A stretch of DNA of 64,000 nucleotides, taken from the NCBI RefSeq assembly GCF_023509035.1, contig NZ_CP075583.1, positions 3,224,001 to 3,288,000 of the forward strand, in the 5' to 3' direction. Source of the DNA: Janthinobacterium lividum. GTDB taxonomy: Bacteria; Pseudomonadota; Gammaproteobacteria; Burkholderiales; Burkholderiaceae_D. The position numbers were made by a program, and so were the translations under genes. The notes beneath the pieces were generated by a model. The model saw nothing but the letters and a program-made list of their open reading frames with translations. It did no database searches and was not told the origin of the DNA. Positions 38,825 through 47,917 of the stretch are shown one piece after another; the stretch's first letter is position 1; each line of letters opens with the position of its first letter.

Positions 38825-38929
38825 GATTTATTGCTGAATATCTCGATTTATACGTGAACAAATACTGGCTCTTTCCCAATATGATAGCGGTTAATCTGGC
38901 GTTAGCCTAAAAAATATAATGAGGAAACT

Positions 38930-40220
38930 ATGCGTATCGTGATTCTGGGTAGCGGCGTCATCGGCGTCACCAGTGCTTACTATCTGGCCAAGGCAGGACA
39001 TGAGGTGACCGTCATTGACCGCCAGCCGGGCCCTGCACTGGAAACCAGTTTCGCGAATGCGGGGCAAATCTCGCCCGGCTACGCCTCGCCTTGGGCTGCG
39101 CCCGGCATTCCCCTGAAAGCCGTGAAGTGGATGATGCAGCGCCACGCGCCACTGGCCATCTCGCTCGACGGCAGCGCCGCCCAGCTGAAATGGATGTGGC
39201 AGATGTTGCGTAATTGCACACCGGAAGCGTATGCCGTGAACAAGGAACGCATGGTGCGCCTGGCCGAGTACAGCCGCGACTGCTTCAAGGTCTTGCGCGC
39301 CGAGGCGGGCATCACCTATGAAGGCCGCCAGCAAGGCACGATGCAATTGTTCCGTACCGAAAAGCAATACAACGACGCCGCCAAGGATATCGAAGTGTTG
39401 AAAGACGCGGGCGTGCCATATGAAGTGCTGCAGCGCAACGAGCTGTCACGCGCGGAACCGGCCCTGGAAGCGGTCAAGGGTAAGCTGTTTGGCGGCCTGC
39501 GCCTGCCCAACGATGAAACGGGCGATTGCCAGCTGTTTTACCACGCGTCTGTCGGAAATGGCCGTGACGCTGGGCGTGAAATTCCGCTATGGCGTGGCTA
39601 TCGACGCGCTGCTGACGCAGGGCGATGAAATCGCTGGCGTGCAATGCGGCGCGGAAATCGTCAAGGCCGACTCGTACGTCGTGGCCCTGGGCTCCTACTC
39701 GACGGGCTTCATGAAGCCGCTGCTGGACATTCCCGTGTATCCGCTGAAGGGCTATTCGATCACCGTGCCTATCGTCAACGCGGCCAAGGCGCCCGTGTCG
39801 ACCATCCTCGATGAAACCTATAAAATTGCCGTGACCCGTTTCGATGACCGCATCCGCGTGGGCGGCATGGCGGAAATCGCCGGCTATAACCTGAACCTGA
39901 ACCCGCGCCGCCGCGAAACCCTGGAAATGGTCGTCAACGACCTGTTCCCCGGCGGCGGCAACACGGCGGAAGCCACGTTCTGGACGGGTTTACGCCCGAT
40001 GACGCCGGACGGCACGCCGATCGTCGGCCGCACGCCGCTGCGCAACCTGTTCCTCAATACGGGCCACGGCACGCTGGGCTGGACCATGTCCTGCGGTTCG
40101 GCGCAATTGCTGGCCGACCTGATGTCGTCGAAACAGCCGGCGATTCTGGCCGACGACCTGTCCGTCAGCCGCTACAGCGGCGCGCAGCGCGGCGGCAAGT
40201 TGCAATACGCGGGAGCCTGA
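38930..40220 (+). CDS. dadA: D-amino acid dehydrogenase (frameshifted as read)
   Basis: A membrane-associated FAD enzyme oxidising D-alanine to pyruvate and ammonia and feeding the quinone pool. FAD motif [23 protein letters not shown] at the N-terminus; FTVP-type core and C-terminal [21 protein letters not shown] complete the family pattern. RBS GAGGA. The frame breaks at the T4 run 39536-39539; dropping one T gives [17 protein letters not shown] and a 429-residue protein of normal length. It is followed one base later by alr/dadX. Confidence 0.92.
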
Positions 40221-40221
40221 G

Positions 40222-41352
40222 ATGGCGGGAAGCATGCCTCCAAAGGAACGTAGCGGCGCCATCCTGACGGTGGACCTGGACGCCGTGCGCGCCAACTACC
40301 GCTTGCTGCGCGACAAGGCGCACCCGGCCGCCTGTTCGGCCGTGGTGAAGTCCGACGCGTATGGCCTGGGCGCCGCGCAAGTGGGCGCGGCCCTGTATGA
40401 AGAGGGTTGCCGCCATTTCTTCGTGGCACACCTGGAAGAGGGCATCAGCCTGCGCCCGCACGTGGCGCCCGACGCGGACATCTTCGTGCTGCACGGCCCG
40501 CCCGTCGGCACGGAAGGCGAATTCACGGCCCACGGCTTGACGCCAGTGCTCAACAGCGAGCCGCAGGTGGCCGGCTGGCGCGCGCACGCCAAGGCATTGG
40601 GGAAAACCCTGGACGCCATCGTGCAAGTCGACACTGGCATGTCGCGCATGGGCCTGTCGCCGCAGGAAATCGACGGCTGGCTGCTTGACCCGCACTTTCT
40701 CGACGGCATCAAGGTGCGCTATATCATGAGCCACCTGGCGTGCGCTGACGAGCGGAGCAACCCCATGAATGGCGAGCAACTGGCCCGTTTCATCGCCATC
40801 CGCGCCCGTTTGCCGCAATACCGCGCCAGCCTGGCCAATTCCTCGGGCATCTTCTTGTCGCCCGATTTTCACTTTGACCTGGTGCGCCCCGGTGCTGCCC
40901 TGTACGGCATCGGGCCGCAGGGCGGCGAACCCAATCCCCTGCGCTCCGTGGTGCGCCTGCAAGGCAAGGTCATGCAGACGCGCACGATTGCCGCCGGCGA
41001 CCACGTGGGCTACAGCCGCCGCTACACGGCCAGCGAGCCGCGCCAGGTGGCGACAGTGTCCGTCGGCTACGCCGATGGCTGGCTGCGCAGCATGAGCAAC
41101 CAGGGCCTGGCCATCGTCGACGGCGTGAAAGTGCCGCAGATCGGCGCCATTTCGATGGATTCCATCACGCTCGACGTGAGCGCCATCGCCGAAGAGCGTG
41201 TCGTGCCGGGCAGCCTGGTCGACCTGATTTGCGCCGAACATCCGGTCGATGCCGTGGCGGCCATGGCCAACACCATCGGCTATGAGGTGCTGACCAACCT
41301 GGGCGGGCGCTACTACCGCGAGTACCGGGGATTGGCCGGCGCCGCACGCTAG
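40222..41352 (+). CDS. dadX: Alanine racemase (catabolic, dadX type)
   Basis: A 376-residue PLP enzyme interconverting L- and D-alanine. The PLP lysine is in AVVKSDAYGLG and the catalytic tyrosine in HVGYSRRYTA. It lies one base after dadA, so it is the catabolic racemase supplying D-alanine to DadA. This operon arrangement distinguishes it from the biosynthetic alr usually found elsewhere on the genome. Confidence 0.93.
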   Translation: MAGSMPPKERSGAILTVDLDAVRANYRLLRDKAHPAACSAVVKSDAYGLGAAQVGAALYEEGCRHFFVAHLEEGISLRPHVAPDADIFVLHGPPVGTEGEFTAHGLTPVLNSEPQVAGWRAHAKALGKTLDAIVQVDTGMSRMGLSPQEIDGWLLDPHFLDGIKVRYIMSHLACADERSNPMNGEQLARFIAIRARLPQYRASLANSSGIFLSPDFHFDLVRPGAALYGIGPQGGEPNPLRSVVRLQGKVMQTRTIAAGDHVGYSRRYTASEPRQVATVSVGYADGWLRSMSNQGLAIVDGVKVPQIGAISMDSITLDVSAIAEERVVPGSLVDLICAEHPVDAVAAMANTIGYEVLTNLGGRYYREYRGLAGAAR

Positions 41353-41440
41353 GCAGCGCGAAACCGATGATTGTGTGGCAAGATAGCGCTGGTGTGAGCT
41401 TCACTCCAGGGCTTTCTTTTAACCGTTATCGGGGACTTTC

Positions 41441-41998
41441 ATGAGCCAATATCAAGTCGCAATCATCGTCGGCAGCCTGCGCAAGGATTCCTTCAACCGC
41501 AAGCTGGCCGATGCCATCATCAAGCTGGCGCCGCCCGAATTTTCCTTCAAGCACATCGACATCGGCGACTTGCCGCTGTACAACCAGGATGACGACGGTG
41601 CGCAAGCCGAGCAAGTGCTGCGCCTGAAGTCGGATATTTCCGCTTCGCAAGCCTTGCTCTTCCTCACCCCCGAATACAACCGTTCGATCCCTGGCGTGCT
41701 GAAAAACGCCCTCGACCACGGCTCGCGCCCTTACGGTCAGAGCGTGTGGGGCGGCAAGCCGGGCGCCGTGCTGGGCGTTTCCGTGGGCGCCACGGGTACG
41801 GCCCTGGCGCAGCAGCATTTGCGCAATGTGCTGGCCTACCTGGATGTGCCGCTGCTGGGGCAGCCCGAAATGTTTATCCAGGCCAAGGATGGCCTGTTTG
41901 ACGAGCATGGCGGTATCGGTCCGGCCAGCCTCGGTTTCTTCCAGGGCTGGATGCAGCGCTACGTGGACTGGGTACGCAAGCACGCCATCCACGCTTGA
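41441..41998 (+). CDS. NADPH-dependent FMN reductase
   Basis: A 185-residue flavodoxin-like reductase. The FMN phosphate loop GSLRKDSFNRKL and the TPEYNRSIPGVLKNALD segment are diagnostic. Relatives (ChrR/YieF type) reduce quinones, azo compounds or chromate in the cytoplasm. It stands alone. Confidence 0.9.
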   Translation: MSQYQVAIIVGSLRKDSFNRKLADAIIKLAPPEFSFKHIDIGDLPLYNQDDDGAQAEQVLRLKSDISASQALLFLTPEYNRSIPGVLKNALDHGSRPYGQSVWGGKPGAVLGVSVGATGTALAQQHLRNVLAYLDVPLLGQPEMFIQAKDGLFDEHGGIGPASLGFFQGWMQRYVDWVRKHAIHA

Positions 41999-42150
41999 TG
42001 CAGGTCAAGGCGGCAGCGCCCTGCGTTGCCGCTTGTAGCGTTTCTTTGACCATGAATGCCAAGATTTCAATATTGGCACGGGTGTCTCGGTATAATGCGC
42101 TCTTTCTTTAGCGCAATACTTCCCCGACTATTCCCTTTCTTGCCGACCTC

Positions 42151-43725
42151 ATGTGGACTAAACCTGTTCTGCGCATGAATTTGCGCCGTTTGATCGTGCT
42201 CGTGGCCTTTGCCAGTGCCCTGGTGTCCCTGGCGAATACGTTTTATGCCAGCTACAGCGTGCAGCGCCAGTTGCTGATCGATACCACCCTGGAAGCGAAC
42301 CACGCGTATGCGAGCAAGCTGGCCAGCACGGCCGAGGATTTCCTGCAATCGGCGCGCCAGCAGCTCGCCTACAGCGCCGGCAGCCTGCCATCGCGCATGG
42401 GCGACGGGCAATGGCTGACGGACGAGGCGCAGCGCCTGCGCCTGCAAACGAACAGCTTCAATTCCGTGCTCATCGTCGATGCCCAGGGCAAGGTACTGGG
42501 CGTGTCACCGGAAACGCTGGCTCTGAAAAACCGCACGCTCGATTCGGTCGGCGCCATCCAGGCGCTGCGCGAGCGGCGCCCGCTGGTGACGCAGCCGTAC
42601 GTGTCCTCGGCCGGCAACCTGGTGGTCTTCGTTTCGCATCCCATCGTCGGCAAGGATGGCCGCTACCTCGGCTATGTGGGCGGCAGCATTTACCTGAAAC
42701 AGAAAAACATCCTGTACACCATGCTGGGCCAGCATTATTACCGCGACGGTTCCTACCTGTACGTGGTCGACCAGAGCCGGCGCCTGCTGTACCACCCGGA
42801 TCCCGAGCGCCTGGGCGACGTGGCCGGCAGCAATGAAGTCATCGACGCCATCATCGCGCAGCAGGGCGGCGGCAACCGACGCATGCACAACAGCCTGGGC
42901 GTGGACATGCTGGCCGGCTACGCCATCATGCCGTCGACGGGCTGGGGCATCGTGGCGCAGCGCCCGACGGCCATGACCCTGGCCCCGCTGAACCAGTTGA
43001 TGGCCAATACGGTCTGGCACTCCCTGCCGATCGCCTTGCTGACCCTGCCATTCATCTGGTGGCTGGCCAGCCTGATTTCGCGGCCCCTGGTGCAACTGGC
43101 CGAGGGCGCGCGTCGCATGGATGTGCCCGGCACGGCCGAACACATCGCCGCCATTCGCTCCTGGTATGTGGAGGCGGCGCAGATCAAGAAAGCCTTGCTG
43201 AAGGGCCTGGCGTTGCTGCAGAACAAGATCGGCAAGCTGAAGACCGACGTGCAGACGGACCCGCTGACAGGCCTGTCGAACCGGCGCGGCATGGCGGCGG
43301 CGCTGGACGCGTGGCAGGCGCAGGCGCGGCCGTTTTCCGTCATCGCCATCGACATCGACCATTTCAAGCAAGTCAACGACCAGTGGGGCCATGCCGTGGG
43401 CGACGACGTCATCCTGCGCCTGGCGCAGCTGATGCGCGCCTGTTCGCGCGATGCCGACGTGCTGTGCCGCAATGGCGGCGATGAATTCATCATGCTGCTG
43501 CCCGATGCCGACCTCGACGTGGCCATGCAGGTGGCCGAGCGCTTGCGCGCCAAGGTGGCGGCCGCCGTGATTCCCGGCGCGGGCGCCGTCACGGTCTCGC
43601 TGGGCGTGGTCTCGTCTTCGCACGGGGAGCGCAGCACGGACGCCGTGTTGCTGGCCGCCGACGCGGCCCTGTATGTGGCCAAGGAAAATGGCCGCAACCG
43701 CGTGGGTCTGGCCGAACCCGCCTGA
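42151..43725 (+). CDS. Membrane dCache diguanylate cyclase
   Basis: A 524-residue protein: transmembrane helix (about 14-34), periplasmic dCache-like domain (about 40-275), second helix (about 285-310), linker, then a GGDEF domain (about 365-520). The catalytic motif NGGDEF is intact and an RxxD inhibitory site (RDAD) sits five residues upstream, so it should make c-di-GMP with product inhibition. A TATAAT at 42091-42096 lies in the upstream region. A TGGCACG nearby is not a sigma-54 promoter because the -12 element does not match. Confidence 0.88.
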   Translation: MWTKPVLRMNLRRLIVLVAFASALVSLANTFYASYSVQRQLLIDTTLEANHAYASKLASTAEDFLQSARQQLAYSAGSLPSRMGDGQWLTDEAQRLRLQTNSFNSVLIVDAQGKVLGVSPETLALKNRTLDSVGAIQALRERRPLVTQPYVSSAGNLVVFVSHPIVGKDGRYLGYVGGSIYLKQKNILYTMLGQHYYRDGSYLYVVDQSRRLLYHPDPERLGDVAGSNEVIDAIIAQQGGGNRRMHNSLGVDMLAGYAIMPSTGWGIVAQRPTAMTLAPLNQLMANTVWHSLPIALLTLPFIWWLASLISRPLVQLAEGARRMDVPGTAEHIAAIRSWYVEAAQIKKALLKGLALLQNKIGKLKTDVQTDPLTGLSNRRGMAAALDAWQAQARPFSVIAIDIDHFKQVNDQWGHAVGDDVILRLAQLMRACSRDADVLCRNGGDEFIMLLPDADLDVAMQVAERLRAKVAAAVIPGAGAVTVSLGVVSSSHGERSTDAVLLAADAALYVAKENGRNRVGLAEPA

Positions 43726-43880
43726 GGCATTATCCGCCGGAGCGGTTTGATCTTGTCATTCGGGAAACGTCAAACTGATCCTATGTTTTCTCCTGATTCT
43801 GAGTCTGTTATGTTTTACTGCAAAAGCCTAGAGTGGAGGCCTGGGTAAAACACAGACGCACGGCGTCGGGAAGGCTGTCC

Positions 43881-45314
43881 ATGTTAGGGCTCACTGCATT
43901 GGAACTGGCACGCGTCCAGTTCGGCTTCACCATCTCATTCCACATCATTTTTCCTGCCATCACGATCGGCCTGGCCAGTTACCTGACGGTGCTGGAGGCG
44001 GCGTGGCTGCGCACGCAGGACGGCGTGTACCGCGACCTGTATCACTTCTGGTCGAAGATTTTCGCCGTCAATTTCGGCATGGGTGTCGTTTCCGGCCTCG
44101 TCATGGCGTACCAGTTCGGCACCAACTGGAGTTTCTTTTCCGATTACGCGGGCAGCATCACGGGGCCGTTGCTGGCCTATGAAGTGCTGACGGCCTTCTT
44201 CCTGGAAGCGGGTTTCCTCGGCGTGATGCTGTTCGGCTGGCACCGCGTGGGGCCCGGCCTGCACATGTTCGCCACGGCCATGGTGGCGCTGGGCACCCTG
44301 ATCTCGGCCACCTGGATCATCGCCTCGAACAGCTGGATGCAGACGCCGCAAGGCCATGAAATCATAGCCGGGCGCGTGGTGCCCGTCGATTGGCTGGCCG
44401 TCATCTTCAACCCCTCGTTCCCGTACCGGCTGCTGCACATGAGCGTGGCCGCCTTCCTCGCCACGGCCTTGCTGGTAGTGGCGTCGGCCGCTTGGCATTT
44501 GCTGCGCGGCAATGACAATGCTGCCATCCGCAAGATGATGACCATGGGCTTGTCCATGCTGCTGATCGTCGCGCCCATCCAGGCCGTCATCGGCGACCTG
44601 CATGGCTTGAATACGCTGGAGCACCAGCCGGCCAAGCTGGCCGCCATGGAAGGTCACTGGGAAAACACGGGCAAGGAAGGCACGCCGCTGATCCTGTTTG
44701 GCTGGCCGGACATGACGCGCGAGGAAACCTTGTACAAGGTGGAAATCCCCCGTCTTGGCGGCCTGATCCTGGCGCATGACTGGAATGGCACCATCCCCGC
44801 CTTGAAGGAATTCGCGCCGCGCGACCGGCCCAATGCCGCCGTCGTGTTCTGGTCCTTCCGCCTCATGGCGGGGCTGGGCATGCTGATGATCGCGCTGGGA
44901 CTCTGGAGCGCCTGGCTGCGCTGGCGCGGCACCTTGTGGCGCTCGCGCCTCTTCCTGCGCTGCGCGCTGTGGATGGGGCCCAGCGGGCTGGTGGCCATGC
45001 TGGCCGGCTGGTACACGACGGAGATCGGCCGCCAGCCGTGGACCGTGTACGGCTTGCTGCGCACGGAAGATGCCGTCTCGCCCCACGGCGCCACGCAGTT
45101 GGGCATCACCCTGGTGTTGTTCGTCGTCATCTATTTTGCCGTGTTCGGCACGGGCATCGGCTACCTGTTGCGCCTGATCCGGATCGGGCCGCAGCCGCAC
45201 GAAGGGGAGAGCGTCGAACACGGTGGCCCCGGCCAGGAACGCACGCCTGCACGGCCCATGTCGGCCGCGCATCTTGAAGAGCAAGCACAAGGAGGACATT
45301 CGCATGGGCATTGA
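43881..45314 (+). CDS. cioA: Cytochrome bd-type (cyanide-insensitive) quinol oxidase subunit I
   Basis: A 477-residue membrane subunit of a bd-family quinol oxidase. Heme ligand region H21 (ISFHIIFPAITIG), GWHRVGPGLHMFATAMVALGT and YRLLHMSVAAFLATA are recognisable. The quinol loop is short (around HQPAKLAAMEGHWENTGKEG), which together with length indicates the CioA subfamily rather than long-loop CydA. I use ATG 43881, the family N-terminus MLGLTALELARVQFGF. It overlaps cioB by 11 bases. A GTTTGA-N19-TCAAAC inverted repeat lies at 43745-43775 upstream. Confidence 0.9.
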   Translation: MLGLTALELARVQFGFTISFHIIFPAITIGLASYLTVLEAAWLRTQDGVYRDLYHFWSKIFAVNFGMGVVSGLVMAYQFGTNWSFFSDYAGSITGPLLAYEVLTAFFLEAGFLGVMLFGWHRVGPGLHMFATAMVALGTLISATWIIASNSWMQTPQGHEIIAGRVVPVDWLAVIFNPSFPYRLLHMSVAAFLATALLVVASAAWHLLRGNDNAAIRKMMTMGLSMLLIVAPIQAVIGDLHGLNTLEHQPAKLAAMEGHWENTGKEGTPLILFGWPDMTREETLYKVEIPRLGGLILAHDWNGTIPALKEFAPRDRPNAAVVFWSFRLMAGLGMLMIALGLWSAWLRWRGTLWRSRLFLRCALWMGPSGLVAMLAGWYTTEIGRQPWTVYGLLRTEDAVSPHGATQLGITLVLFVVIYFAVFGTGIGYLLRLIRIGPQPHEGESVEHGGPGQERTPARPMSAAHLEEQAQGGHSHGH

Positions 45315-46312
45315 TCTGCCACTACTGTGGGCCATCATTATTCTGTTCAGCATCATGATGTATGTGGTGATGGATGGTTTCGACCTGGGCATCGGCATCC
45401 TGTATCCGTTTTTCCAGGACAAGAGCGAGCGCGACGTGATGATGAATACGGTGGCGCCTGTCTGGGATGGCAATGAAACCTGGCTGGTGCTGGGTGGCGC
45501 CGGCATGCTGGCCGCCTTTCCGCTTGCCTATTCCGTCGTGCTCAGCGCCTGCTATTTGCCGCTCAGTTTCATGCTGATGGGCCTGATCTTTCGCGGCGTG
45601 GCCTTCGAATTCCGCTTCAAGGCGCGCGAGCATGAGCGCCATGTGTGGGACAAGGCATTTATCTGTGGCTCGGTGGCGGCCGCCTTTTTTCCAGGGCGTG
45701 ACCCTGGGCGCCTACATCCAGGGCATGCCGGTAGAGGGCCGCAGCTATGCGGGCGGCGCGCTGGACTGGCTTACGCCGTTTTCCCTGTTCACGGGCGTCG
45801 GGTTGGTGGCGGCATATGCCTTGCTGGGCAGCACCTGGCTGATCATGAAGACGCAGGGCAGCCTGCAGGCGCGCGCTTACCGCCTCACGCGCGTGCTCGT
45901 GTGGCTGCTGCTGGGCGTGATTGCCGTCATCAGCCTCTGGACGCCGCTGGTCGATCCAGCCATCGCCGCGCGCTGGTTTGCGCTACCACAACTGGTCTGG
46001 TTCCTGCCCGTGCCGCTGCTGGTGCTGGGCGCAGGCTGCTTGCTGCTGCGATCCCTGCGGCAGGGGCGGCAGGTGGCGCCGTTCCTGTGCACCTTGGCGC
46101 TCGTCTTCCTCGGCTACACGGGCCTGGGCATCAGCGTGTGGCCGAACATCATCCCGCCGTCGGTCTCTATCTGGGAAGCGTCATCGCCGCCGCAAAGCCA
46201 GGGCTTTACCCTGGTGGGGGCGCTGTTCATCATCCCCGTCATCCTCATGTATACGGTGTGGTCATATTATGTGTTTCGTGGCAAAGTCTTGCCGGAAGAC
46301 GGGTATCACTGA
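45304..46312 (+). CDS. cioB: Cytochrome bd-type quinol oxidase subunit II (frameshifted as read)
   Basis: The second membrane subunit, 335 residues after correction. It begins MGIDLPLLWAIIILFSIMMYVVMDGFDLGIG, a hallmark of the family, and overlaps the end of cioA. The break is at the T6 run 45685-45690: dropping one T turns AAFFPGRDPG into AAFFQGVTLGAYIQG, the expected sequence, continuing to FRGKVLPEDGYH. Its stop overlaps the next small gene (TGATG). Confidence 0.9.
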
Positions 46313-46449
46313 TGCAACAACAAGGACAACAGACATGGTGGAAACGACTGGCCTGGATGGCCGGTATCTGGCTGCTCAGCGTGGCCACCCTGGGCTTGGC
46401 CGCCTGGGCAATGCGCCTGTTGATGCGGGCGGCGGGGATGGGCAGCTGA
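46312..46449 (+). CDS. Tiny membrane protein of bd oxidase operon (DUF2474-like)
   Basis: A 45-residue protein starting MQQQGQQTWWKRLAWMAGIW, with one hydrophobic helix (about 13-38). It begins inside the cioB stop (TGATG) and its own stop overlaps the next start in the same way. Small proteins of the DUF2474 type often follow cio/cyd genes and, by analogy with CydX/CydH, may stabilise the oxidase. The family assignment is by pattern, not a search. Confidence 0.75.
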   Translation: MQQQGQQTWWKRLAWMAGIWLLSVATLGLAAWAMRLLMRAAGMGS

Positions 46450-46994
46450 TGGCGGACGCACTATTGCCTGGCGTGCGCGGCGTGCATTGCCAGGTCGACG
46501 GCCGGCTCCATCCGCTGGCCTTCCTCGGCTGTCGTGAACTCAACTATGGCCAGCGCAGCGCGCTGCCGTTGCACCCGTTCCGCCTGAGCGTGCCGGAAGT
46601 GGCGCTGGCGGGGCTGCTCGACGCACCCTTCAACAGTTTTCTGCAGACCTGCCGTGAAGATGACCTGCAGTACGAGGAAAGCGACCTGCCCGCCTTGCAG
46701 CAGGCTGGCTATCCCGACATCACAGCCATGCTGGCGGGCCACCGGCCGTTGCTGTCCGGGATGCTGCTGGACTTCATGATCGGCGACCTGATGACCGCCA
46801 TCGGGCGTGCCAGCGGCTGCCGGCCGCCACGCGCGCGCCACTGGGGCGATGTGGAGGCGGCCGATGGCCGCGCGTATTTCACCATCAATGAAGTGCAGAA
46901 AGTGTCTTTCGCCGATGGCCAGGCTATCTTCGAAGGGCAGGGTTACTACGGCGTGTATGTCATCTGGCTGACGCACGGCAACGAGGGAAAATAG
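46449..46994 (+). CDS. Uncharacterised protein translationally coupled to the cio operon
   Basis: A 181-residue soluble protein (MADALLPGVRGVHCQVDGRLHPL at the start). Its ATG overlaps the stop of the small membrane gene. I do not recognise a family; it has no signal peptide and no obvious metal motif apart from scattered cysteines. Being the last gene of the cio operon, with a CueR promoter five bases after its stop, suggests a role in the oxidase operon, but that is only context. Confidence 0.65.
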   Translation: MADALLPGVRGVHCQVDGRLHPLAFLGCRELNYGQRSALPLHPFRLSVPEVALAGLLDAPFNSFLQTCREDDLQYEESDLPALQQAGYPDITAMLAGHRPLLSGMLLDFMIGDLMTAIGRASGCRPPRARHWGDVEAADGRAYFTINEVQKVSFADGQAIFEGQGYYGVYVIWLTHGNEGK

Positions 46995-46998
46995 GGAC

Positions 46999-47029
46999 TT
47001 GACCTTCCTCATGTGGGAAGGTTTATAGT
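46999..47029 (+). promoter_or_regulatory. CueR-type copper-responsive promoter
   Basis: -35 TTGACC (46999-47004) and -10 TATAGT (47024-47029) are separated by 19 bp, the stretched spacing characteristic of MerR-family promoters. Within the spacer lies the dyad ACCTTCC-N7-GGAAGGT (47002-47022), which matches CueR sites closely. The predicted transcription start coincides with the ATG at 47036, so the first transcript may be leaderless. No cueR gene is present here. Confidence 0.85.
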
Positions 47030-47035
47030 CCTGCC

Positions 47036-47452
47036 ATGAACCGTGCCTTTTTCCGCTTTCTCGCCCGCTCGCTGCTCTGGCTGCTGGCCGTCACGCTGCC
47101 TTTGCAGGGCTTTGCGTCGGCCATGCGCAGCTGCTGCGTGGATGAGCTGGCGGTAGTGGTCACCGTCACCGCTGTAGCAATGGAAGCACCTCAGTGCCAC
47201 GATATGGCCGACATGCAGATGGCGGACCAGCCGATGAAAATGGTCATGGACGATGGCGGCGCCACGCACCATGGCCACGATTGCAGCAACCATGGCGCTT
47301 GCACCGTGGGCGCCACGGCGCCTCCGGGCATGCCGGCCCTGCACGCCTTGACCCTGCGCGCGCCGCCTCCGGCGCTGGCGCCCGATTCCCTGTTCGCCGG
47401 GCATATCCCGCCTGGTCCCGAACGTCCCCCGAGAAGCACGCGCTCCGCCTGA
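47036..47452 (+). CDS. CopL-like copper-associated periplasmic protein
   Basis: A 138-residue protein with an export segment (MNRAFFRFLARSLLWLLAVTLPLQGFASA). It has paired Cys (SCC) and Met/His-rich stretches (CHDMADMQMADQPMKM, THHGHDCSNHGAC). It is the first gene behind the CueR promoter, so copper binding or copper sensing (CopL-like) is likely. The frame is real mainly by context and composition; I do not see a defined domain. Translation would start at or near the 5' end of the mRNA. Confidence 0.6.
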   Translation: MNRAFFRFLARSLLWLLAVTLPLQGFASAMRSCCVDELAVVVTVTAVAMEAPQCHDMADMQMADQPMKMVMDDGGATHHGHDCSNHGACTVGATAPPGMPALHALTLRAPPPALAPDSLFAGHIPPGPERPPRSTRSA

Positions 47453-47565
47453 CCGCCCGTTGAACCTGGCGGTGCCGCCGTCGCACGTCCTTGCACCTTG
47501 CACCGGCTGCGCCAGCGTTCCAGTCGCGCGCCCGCCGCGCCATACCCTGTCATTCAAGGAATACC

Positions 47566-47916
47566 ATGAAATACCTGTTCAGCCTCGCGCTGGCCGCCGG
47601 CGTTGCATCGCCCGCACTGGCTGCCAGCCCTGCCGCATCGACGCCAGCCCCATCCGCCCCGCAAGAGGCGCAAGCGCCCGTGCCGGCCATCACGTACCGC
47701 TCCGCCTTCGCCGGCTACCGTCCAGCCGCAGAAGATGACGCCACGCCCGACCAGGCCTGGCGCTCCGCCAATGAGAAAGTCGGCAAGGCCGGCGGCCACA
47801 TGGGCATGATGAAGATGGAGGGCCACAAGATGGAAGGCCACAAGATGCCCATGGATAAGCCGAGTCCCATGCCGGCCGCCCAGCCCGCCCCGCAACACCA
47901 GCATGAAGGACATTGA
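47566..47916 (+). CDS. Met/His-rich periplasmic protein, probable copper binder
   Basis: A 116-residue protein with a signal peptide (MKYLFSLALAAGVASPALA) and a C-terminus packed with Met, His and Lys (HMGMMKMEGHKMEGHKM, then HQHEGH), typical of periplasmic copper-binding tails. The RBS AAGGA is good. It is directly followed by the efflux outer-membrane gene. Confidence 0.72.
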   Translation: MKYLFSLALAAGVASPALAASPAASTPAPSAPQEAQAPVPAITYRSAFAGYRPAAEDDATPDQAWRSANEKVGKAGGHMGMMKMEGHKMEGHKMPMDKPSPMPAAQPAPQHQHEGH

Positions 47917-47917
47917 C

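Noticed and set aside
42074..42090. TGGCACG upstream of the diguanylate cyclase, like a sigma-54 -24 element
   Set aside because: The -12 position reads TCTC instead of TTGC, so it is not a sigma-54 promoter.
43745..43775. GTTTGA...TCAAAC upstream of cioA as an FNR/ANR box
   Set aside because: The spacing of 19 bases does not fit TTGAT-N4-ATCAA; it may be just a weak hairpin.
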